A stretch of 6,170 nucleotides of DNA, from contig CALEJW010000089.1 in assembly GCA_937898635.1 (NCBI GenBank), positions 1-6,170 on the forward strand, read 5' to 3'. The DNA is from an uncultured Pseudomonadota bacterium. Lineage in GTDB: Bacteria > Pseudomonadota > Gammaproteobacteria > Burkholderiales > Usitatibacteraceae. The position numbers and the translations under genes were made by a program. Under the pieces are notes generated by a model that saw only the letters and a program-made list of their open reading frames with translations, did no database searches and had not been told where the DNA came from. Of this stretch, positions 1 to 5,128 are shown one piece after another (positions within the stretch are counted from its first letter, which is position 1; each line of letters starts with the position of its first letter).

Positions 1-1
1 G

Positions 2-262
2 CGGGAAAAGGCGAGGGCGCTCTTCGCGCCGGGCCGGTTCGTGGAGGTCTTCGTGGACGCGGCGACGCGCACCTGCGAGCGGCGCGACCCCAAGGGGCTC
101 TACGCCCGGGCGCGGCGCGGCGAGATCGAGGACCTCTCCGGGTTCAACGGGCCCTACGAGGCGCCCGAGTCGCCGGAGGTCCACCTTCGCACCGACGACT
201 GCGCCCCCGAGGCGAGCCTCGCCGCGCTGCTCGAAGGGCTCGCGCGCGCGAGCCGGCGCTGA
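2..262 (+). CDS. cysC: APS kinase (adenylylsulfate kinase), C-terminal part; 5' end outside window
   Basis: Only the last 86 codons and the TGA stop are present; the reading frame is open to the left edge, so the start is missing. APS kinase phosphorylates adenosine 5'-phosphosulfate with ATP to give PAPS, the cytoplasmic sulfate donor for sulfate reduction and sulfotransferases. The visible segment reads REKARALF, then FVEVFVDA, then the hallmark RDPKGLYARAR followed by a GFNGPYEAPESPEVHL-type stretch. This matches the C-terminal third of CysC, where the DPKGLY segment lies near the substrate site. The Walker A P-loop expected near the N-terminus lies outside the window, so a free CysC (about 200 residues) cannot be told from the kinase half of a CysNC fusion. 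A GTG at 41 is in frame but falls inside the conserved FVEVFVD strand and is not a start. The gene converges on the capsule operon with 9 bases between stops, so it belongs to a different transcript. Confidence 0.9.
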   Translation, partial: REKARALFAPGRFVEVFVDAATRTCERRDPKGLYARARRGEIEDLSGFNGPYEAPESPEVHLRTDDCAPEASLAALLEGLARASRR

Positions 263-271
263 AAGGCCCGC

Positions 272-1018
272 TCAGGCGCCCGGCGCGGGCTTGCGGAAGA
301 AGAGGAAGACGCCCAGCTCGCCCCCGTGGTCGGTGAACTCCGCGTGGAAGCGGTGCACGCCCGCGCGCTGCAGGAGGAAGAGCAGCTCGTTCATCACGTA
401 GCTGTTCATCTGCATCTCGGGGTCGGCGTCCGGCCCGGGCGCCGGGGCGGGCGCGTCGCCGCCGGCCGGCGCGGGCGGCGGCAGGCCGCGGGTCGCCTCG
501 TAGTGGCTCTTCGAGTACGAGAAGTGCAGCGCGCCCACGCCGCCGGGGGCGATGCGCTCCAGGAGCCGCGCGAAGATCTCGCGGCCGCGATCCGTCGGGA
601 CGTGCTGGAAGACGATGAAGGAGTGCACGAGGTCGAAGTCGCCCTCGAGCCCCGAGAGCGCGTCGTCGCAGGCGATGAGGCGCAGGTTCGCCACGCCGCG
701 CGCCTCGCAGTTCCGGCGGGCCTCCTCGAGCATCGCGGGCGAGACGTCGAGGCCGGTCACCTCCGGGGCGAGCGCGGCGAAGGCGATCGCGACGCGCCCC
801 ACGCCGCAGCCGAAGTCGAGCACGCGCCGCGGGGCGAAGGCGGGGTCGATGAAGTGCCGCGCCATGTCCATCACGAAATCCGCGTGCACGCGCCCGGAGG
901 CGAAGAACTCCTCGAGCGCTTCGGGCGTCATCGCCGCGCGGCGGAACTTCGGGTGCGTGATGACCCCGTAGTAGGGGTCGCGACGGCCCCAGGCCTCCCA
1001 GTCGGCGTCCGTGGACAT
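272..1018 (-). CDS. Class I SAM-dependent methyltransferase, last gene of the capsule operon
   Basis: A 248-residue cytoplasmic protein. The SAM-binding Rossmann signature is clear: motif I VLDFGCGVG at residues 66-74, the acidic end of strand 2 in GLDVSPAM (D91), the ACDD segment at 116-119, FDLVHSFIVFQHVP at 128-141, and the APGG turn at 157-160. The N-terminal part (DPYYGVITHPKF, then EEFFASG) resembles methyltransferases often found in polysaccharide loci. A Pro/Ala-rich stretch at about residues 179-200 precedes the C-terminal strands, which end in LGVFLFFRKP. The ATG at 1016-1018 is chosen because it overlaps the TGA of the upstream glycosyltransferase by one base (TGATG) and opens directly onto conserved sequence. 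The frame is open upstream to 2056, but that extension is a shadow of the glycosyltransferase gene. The substrate is unknown. Context suggests O- or N-methylation of a sugar or a chain end, which is inference; a small-molecule target is possible. Confidence 0.88.
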   Translation of the reverse strand: MSTDADWEAWGRRDPYYGVITHPKFRRAAMTPEALEEFFASGRVHADFVMDMARHFIDPAFAPRRVLDFGCGVGRVAIAFAALAPEVTGLDVSPAMLEEARRNCEARGVANLRLIACDDALSGLEGDFDLVHSFIVFQHVPTDRGREIFARLLERIAPGGVGALHFSYSKSHYEATRGLPPPAPAGGDAPAPAPGPDADPEMQMNSYVMNELLFLLQRAGVHRFHAEFTDHGGELGVFLFFRKPAPGA

Positions 1019-2508
1019 CAGCCGGCCCCCGGCGGGCCGGCCCGGGCCAGGAGGAACTCGCGCCACTTCGGCAGGATCGCCTCGGGGGTGTAGCGCTGCG
1101 AGACGGGCCGGCCGCGGGCGACGAGATCCCGGCGCCGGCCATCGGCTTGCGGCGCGACCACCGCCTCGATCGCGTCGGCGAGCGCCTCGGCGGAATAGGG
1201 GCTGAAGTACTCGGCCGCGTCGTCGAACACCTCGCGGTGCACCGCGATGTCGGAGGCGACGACCGCGCCCCCGCACTTCATCGCCTCGACGCCGGAGAAG
1301 TCGAAGCCCTCGCCGAGGCTGGGGCACACCGTCGCCCGGGCGTGCTGGTAGAGCTGGCGCAGCTCCGCCGAGGGCACGTCCTCGAGGACGAAGAGCTCGC
1401 CGCGCTCGATCCAGGGGCGGAACTTGCGGATGATCGCCTCGTGGTCCCAGCCGAACATGCCCACGACGACGAGCTTCAGGCCGGGCAGGCGCGAGGCGCG
1501 CAGGCGCTCCCAGGCGGCGAGCAGCGTGGCGTGGTTCTTGCGCGGCTCGAGGGTGGAGACGATCAGCAGGTAGTCGAGGGGCCCGTCGCCCGGCGCGAGA
1601 TCCGGCTTCTGCGCCTCGCCGCGCGGCCGGTACACGCCGTCGTGCAGCCGCGTTCCCACGATCTCGCGCGCGCGCCCGGCCTCGGAGGGCCCGTCGTGGT
1701 AGTGGTGCGAGACCATGTTGTGGATCGTGACCGCCCTCGGCTCCGCCTGCGGGAAGACGGACAGCAGGTCGCGCCTCGTGGCCTCGGACACGCAGGCGAA
1801 CCAGGCGCCGTCGCGGACGTTGCGGCGAAGCGCGTGGTAGTGCGAGGCCTGGTGGAACGGCCGGTCCGAGATCGTGTGCGGCATGAGCAGCGGGATCGCG
1901 TCGTGGTAGCGCACGACCAGGCGCGTGCCCGGCGAGACCCGCCCCGGGTAGGGCGTCTCGGCGATCATGCAGTCCAGCCCCGAGGTGTCCAGGCGGGGAT
2001 AGAGCGGGTAGCCCGCCAGGCGCGTCGCGAGCGCGACGCGGTGCATGGCCGTCCACGGCACGCGGGCGATGCGGAAGGCGGCGCGCGTGACCGCGTCGAA
2101 GTCCTCCGGCGGCAGGGTGCGGGCGAAGAGCCGGCGCCAGATGAAGTCGCGGAAATGGGTCGCCTCGAAGCGGGTGAGCGTCTCGCGCCCGCCGAGGAGC
2201 TGCCGCACGGCCATGAGTGCCGCGTGCGCGTAGGCGTTGCCGACCGGCTGCTGGAGCGAGATGACGACGCGCGAGAGGCGGTCCAGGCGGCGGTCGGCCG
2301 CCAGCGCGTCGCCCCCGGGCGCGAGCCCGCGGGCGAGGACGAGCCCGCTCGCCTGGATGAGGCCCTCGACGGCGAGTCCCTCGACCAGGGACAGGCCGCG
2401 GAAGAGCAGGCGCGCCTCCTGCGGGATGCCCGCGTGCCCGTCCAGGGCGGGGCGAAGCTCGAGGAGGATCCTGAGCGGCGCCGCGCCCGGGGTGACGGCG
2501 CCCGTCAC
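1018..2508 (-). CDS. GT4-family (GT-B fold) glycosyltransferase, likely capsule glycan synthesis
   Basis: A 496-residue protein with the retaining GT4 hallmarks in the C-terminal domain: TLEPRKNH at 319-326, LKLVVVGMFGW at 345-354, and SLGEGFDFSGVEAMKCG at 397-413. The last contains the E-x7-E pair E400/E408, which binds the nucleotide-sugar donor. It is followed by VVASDIAVHREVFDDAAEYF, the usual region after the donor site. In the N-terminal domain, LRPALDGHAGIPQEARLL (18-35) is the acceptor-side glycine loop, and VVRYHDAIPLL (198-208) and CVSEATRRDL (239-248) are typical GT4 segments. No signal peptide or membrane helix is evident, so it should act at the cytoplasmic face. The start is GTG at 2506-2508, overlapping the kpsT stop by four bases (GTGA). 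No good Shine-Dalgarno is visible, so translation is probably coupled. Length exceeds the usual 350-420 residues because of extra sequence at about 60-150. With manC in the operon, GDP-mannose is a plausible donor, but donor, acceptor and linkage cannot be read from sequence. Confidence 0.88.
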   Translation of the reverse strand: MTGAVTPGAAPLRILLELRPALDGHAGIPQEARLLFRGLSLVEGLAVEGLIQASGLVLARGLAPGGDALAADRRLDRLSRVVISLQQPVGNAYAHAALMAVRQLLGGRETLTRFEATHFRDFIWRRLFARTLPPEDFDAVTRAAFRIARVPWTAMHRVALATRLAGYPLYPRLDTSGLDCMIAETPYPGRVSPGTRLVVRYHDAIPLLMPHTISDRPFHQASHYHALRRNVRDGAWFACVSEATRRDLLSVFPQAEPRAVTIHNMVSHHYHDGPSEAGRAREIVGTRLHDGVYRPRGEAQKPDLAPGDGPLDYLLIVSTLEPRKNHATLLAAWERLRASRLPGLKLVVVGMFGWDHEAIIRKFRPWIERGELFVLEDVPSAELRQLYQHARATVCPSLGEGFDFSGVEAMKCGGAVVASDIAVHREVFDDAAEYFSPYSAEALADAIEAVVAPQADGRRRDLVARGRPVSQRYTPEAILPKWREFLLARAGPPGAG

Positions 2509-3182
2509 GACTCGACCGCCGCCGGGGACTCGGCGAGCGTGGCCTGGTAGAAGTCGTAGGCCTCGTCCACCGTGGGGAACGCGTGCAGCCGGCCCTCGTG
2601 CAGCACGCTCGCGCGCTCGCAGTAGAGCTTGATCACCTGCGCCTCGTGGGTCACGAGGACGAAGGCGCGGTCGCGGCGCTTGTGGAAGAGCTCGTCGTGG
2701 CAGCGCTGGTGGAAGCGCACGTCGCCGACCACCATGGCCTCGTCGATGAGGAAGCAGTCGAACTCGACCGCCATGGACAGCGCGAACGCGAGGCGCGTGA
2801 GCATCCCGTGGGAGTAGTGCGAGACCGGCTCGCGGAAGTACACGCCGAGCTCGGTGAACTCCTCGACGAACCCGACGAGCGGCCGGTAGTCCACGCCGTA
2901 GGCGCGGCAGACGAACTTCAGGTTGTCCAGGCCCGTGAGGTTCGTCTGGAAGGCGCCGCCGAAGGCGAGGGGCCAGGACACGCTCATCTCGCGGCGGATC
3001 CTGCCGGAGGTCGGCTGCTCGGCGCCGCTGATCAGGCGGATCAGCGTGGACTTGCCGGCGCCGTTCTTGCCGAGGATGCCCAGGTTGCGGCCGCGCTCGA
3101 GGCGGAAGCTCACGCCGTCGAGGACCTTTCGCGGGCCCTTTCGCGTCGAGTACACCTTGGAGACGTTCTCGACGGAGATCAT
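2505..3182 (-). CDS. kpsT: Capsular polysaccharide ABC exporter, ATP-binding subunit (KpsT/CtrD/BexA type)
   Basis: A 225-residue ATPase that drives polysaccharide export through the membrane subunit encoded just upstream. Visible motifs in order are Walker A GKNGAGKS at 38-45 (K44), the Q-loop in GAFQTNLTG (Q79), the variant signature YSHGMLTRLAF at 123-133, Walker B FDCFLIDE at 141-148 (D147 and presumed catalytic E148), a VVGD D-loop at 151-154, and the switch histidine in LVTHEAQ (H179). The length and the lack of a C-terminal extension fit KpsT/CtrD rather than Wzt O-antigen transporters, which carry a carbohydrate-binding domain after the ATPase. The ATG at 3180-3182 overlaps the kpsM TGA by four bases (ATGA). 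A GAGG lies four bases upstream, which is short spacing. The frame is open upstream to 5210, but that part is antisense-style shadow of kpsM and kpsE and contains no ABC sequence. Confidence 0.95.
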   Translation of the reverse strand: MISVENVSKVYSTRKGPRKVLDGVSFRLERGRNLGILGKNGAGKSTLIRLISGAEQPTSGRIRREMSVSWPLAFGGAFQTNLTGLDNLKFVCRAYGVDYRPLVGFVEEFTELGVYFREPVSHYSHGMLTRLAFALSMAVEFDCFLIDEAMVVGDVRFHQRCHDELFHKRRDRAFVLVTHEAQVIKLYCERASVLHEGRLHAFPTVDEAYDFYQATLAESPAAVES

Positions 3183-3970
3183 CGGACCTCGACCCGCCGG
3201 CCGGCGTCCCGGACCATGTACAGGCCCAGCAGGGTGAGCAGCAGGCAGCTCACCACGAGGTATCCCGCGTCGTAGTGCGTGCGCACGACGCTGCCGAAGT
3301 AGCCCTCGCGCAGCATCTCGACGCCGTGCACCATCGGGAGCAGGAGCACCGCCTCGCGCAGGGCGGGCGGCAGCCAGTCCACCATGAACGCCGCGCCCGA
3401 GATCGGGAAGAGGAGGTAGGCCGCGGGATGCCAGAGCTTCTCGACCACGTCGCTGTAGGCCGTGCCGGCGCCGATCACGAGCGCGAGCGCCGCCCCGAAC
3501 CAGGCGAGCAGGACCCACCCCGCGGTGACCAGCAGCAGGTCGCCCGGCGGGGACATCCAGTCGAGCGCCGTGAAGACGGCCGCGAGGAAGGCGAACGAGG
3601 CCGTGGCGCCGGCGACCTCCAGGACGATGCGCGTGAGCAGCACGTCGATCACGCAGACGTTGCGGTGGTAGAGCAGGCCGAAGTTCTGCTCGATGGCCAT
3701 GCTGCTGCGCGAGGCGCAGTTGCGCCACAGGAGCACGGACGAGTAGCCGGTGATGGCGAAGGCGATGATCGGCATCCCGGAGCTGTGCTGCAGGCCGGCC
3801 GCGGTCCACAGGGCCGCCACGCCGAGCGTGAAGAGCATGGGCTCGATCACGAGCCAGAGCACGCCCAGGTTCTTGCGGCCGAAGCGCGTGATCACCTCGC
3901 GCATGAGCAGCGCGTGCAGGATCCTGCGCTGGATGGCGAGCGAGCGGAGCAGCGAGTCCCGGGCGGGCAA
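3179..3970 (-). CDS. kpsM: Capsular polysaccharide ABC exporter, permease subunit (KpsM/CtrC/BexB type, ABC-2 family)
   Basis: A 263-residue inner-membrane protein, close to the 258-265 usual for KpsM. The N-terminal cytoplasmic part contains LLMREVITRFGRKNLG (21-36) followed by LWLVIEP (39-44 region), the hallmark of polysaccharide-export ABC-2 permeases. By eye, hydrophobic segments lie at about 36-58, 66-84, 108-135, 144-168, 182-200 and 236-254, giving the expected six helices; the charged tail RDAGRRVEVR is cytoplasmic. With KpsT it forms the channel that moves lipid-linked polysaccharide to the periplasm. The start is TTG at 3968-3970. It is the only start candidate ahead of the conserved region: the frame is closed upstream by the kpsE TAG, and a GGGAGGA Shine-Dalgarno lies 7 bases before it. 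The stop overlaps the kpsT start by four bases. Confidence 0.94.
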   Translation of the reverse strand: MPARDSLLRSLAIQRRILHALLMREVITRFGRKNLGVLWLVIEPMLFTLGVAALWTAAGLQHSSGMPIIAFAITGYSSVLLWRNCASRSSMAIEQNFGLLYHRNVCVIDVLLTRIVLEVAGATASFAFLAAVFTALDWMSPPGDLLLVTAGWVLLAWFGAALALVIGAGTAYSDVVEKLWHPAAYLLFPISGAAFMVDWLPPALREAVLLLPMVHGVEMLREGYFGSVVRTHYDAGYLVVSCLLLTLLGLYMVRDAGRRVEVR

Positions 3971-3977
3971 GGCGGCG

Positions 3978-3984
3978 TCCTCCC
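3978..3984 (-). promoter_or_regulatory. Shine-Dalgarno sequence that fixes the TTG start of kpsM
   Basis: The minus strand reads GGGAGGA, ending 7 bases before the TTG at 3970-3968. It sits in the only true intergenic gap inside the operon (3971-3988, 18 bases). The strong match and good spacing support use of the rare TTG codon, and suggest that kpsM is initiated independently rather than by termination-reinitiation. Confidence 0.75.
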
Positions 3985-3988
3985 GGCG

Positions 3989-5128
3989 CTAGTCCGTGTG
4001 CTCGCGGATGCTCGCCACGAGGAGGCTCCCCACGCCCCAGGCGATCAGCCCGAGGACGAAGACCACGAGCACCGCGCGCAGGCGGCGCGGCTCCATGGCC
4101 TTGTCGGGCAGGTTCGGCTGCACGAGCCGCTCGAGGTAGAGCTGCTTGCGCTCGGCCTCGCTGCGCGCGGTCTCGAGGGCGGCGAGCGCGGTGGCGAGCT
4201 GCTTGTCGGCGAAGGTCTTCTCCAGGGCGAGGCGCTGGAAGTCGGGCGTGCGCGAGCTCAGGGAGTCGCTGCTCCCGGTGACCTTCGCGGACTCCCGGGC
4301 GATCGACCGGCGCAGGCTCTGCGCCTTGCTCTCGAGCGCCCCGATCGACGGGTTGCTCGGCGAGAGCTTTCGAAGCTGCGCGACCTGGGCCTCCGTCGCG
4401 AGGAGCTCCTCCTGGATCTTCGCCACGCCCTGCAGCTGGATCGCGGCCTGCCGGTCCGGCTCGAACACGGACTGCTTGCTGCGGAACGCGGACAGCGCGA
4501 GCGCCGCATCCTTCGCCCGCTCCTCCGCGAGGCGGACCTCGCGCTCGGCGACCTCGATCAGGTCGCGGCGGCTGCGGTCGTTCAGGTTGTTCACGAGCCG
4601 CTCGCCCATCTGCAGGAGCGACTCGTTCACGTTGCGCGCGTCCTGCGCGGTGAAGGCCCGCACCACCAGCACCGTGATCGAGGACACGGGGTCGTAGCGC
4701 ACGTTCACCTGCTTCTGGTAGTAGCGGTGGAAGGCCTCGAAGCTGCGGTCCCAGTCCAGGCCGGGAAAGCGGCTCAGGAAATCGGCGGACTCCACCGAGT
4801 AGGCGTCGCGGATCGCGAGCTTCCCGTCCAGCTCCGCGAGCGCGTCGCGCGAGAGCATGAAGTCGTGGACGGAGTAGGTGTCGTCCTGGGAACGCGACAG
4901 GCCGCCGCCCTGCAGCAGCGCGCCGAGCAGGCCCGACTGCGCCTGGCGCTGGGGGCTCCTCACGACGAACCGCGATTCGGACACGAAGACGTCCGAGGCG
5001 ACGAGCCCGTAGTAGAGCGCGGCGAGCGCCGTCGGCAGGACGACGGTGAGGAGCGCGATCAGGTTGGCGCGCCGCAGGCCGCGAAGCCAGCCCCTGCGTG
5101 GACTTTCGGACACCGGCCCCTCGGTCAT
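3989..5128 (-). CDS. kpsE: Capsule export inner-membrane protein, polysaccharide co-polymerase family (KpsE/CtrB/BexC type)
   Basis: A 379-residue bitopic membrane protein, matching the roughly 380-residue KpsE/CtrB family. A short basic cytoplasmic N-terminus (RRGWLRGLRR, 11-20) leads into a first membrane helix at about 22-44. Next come the family motif FVSESRFVVRSPQ (48-60) and a glycine-rich loop (QSGLLGALLQGGG, 64-76) leading to the SVHDFMLSRDALAEL segment (86-100). A long charged, helix-forming periplasmic region (about 160-335) is rich in Glu, Arg, Ala and Leu, as expected for the coiled coils of this family. The PNLPDKAMEPRRL proline motif (338-350) directly precedes the second helix at about 351-373. 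It should link the KpsMT exporter to the outer-membrane channel. The ATG at 5126-5128 overlaps the manC TGA by four bases (ATGA). The gene ends with TAG 18 bases before the kpsM TTG, in the same frame. Confidence 0.94.
   Translation of the reverse strand: MTEGPVSESPRRGWLRGLRRANLIALLTVVLPTALAALYYGLVASDVFVSESRFVVRSPQRQAQSGLLGALLQGGGLSRSQDDTYSVHDFMLSRDALAELDGKLAIRDAYSVESADFLSRFPGLDWDRSFEAFHRYYQKQVNVRYDPVSSITVLVVRAFTAQDARNVNESLLQMGERLVNNLNDRSRRDLIEVAEREVRLAEERAKDAALALSAFRSKQSVFEPDRQAAIQLQGVAKIQEELLATEAQVAQLRKLSPSNPSIGALESKAQSLRRSIARESAKVTGSSDSLSSRTPDFQRLALEKTFADKQLATALAALETARSEAERKQLYLERLVQPNLPDKAMEPRRLRAVLVVFVLGLIAWGVGSLLVASIREHTD

Noticed and set aside
41..262. A complete 73-residue small protein starting at GTG 41
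   Set aside because: The frame is open upstream to the window edge and the upstream residues continue the APS kinase sequence, so this is the tail of a longer gene.
263..290. Possible bidirectional terminator at the convergent junction, with a GCCCG-GCG-CGGGC hairpin at 278-290
   Set aside because: The stem is only five base pairs, lies within the last methyltransferase codons, and has no T-tract on either side. Such short GC palindromes are expected by chance in DNA of this composition.
1019..2056. In-frame upstream extension of the methyltransferase, which would give a 594-residue protein
   Set aside because: The extra residues are an Arg/Ala/Pro-rich shadow of the glycosyltransferase in another frame. 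The conserved methyltransferase sequence begins at the ATG at 1018.
1147..2550. A 467-codon open frame on the + strand, opposite the glycosyltransferase
   Set aside because: Same artefact: Arg/Glu/Val/Ala-rich shadow of the GT4 gene, which has clear catalytic motifs on the other strand.
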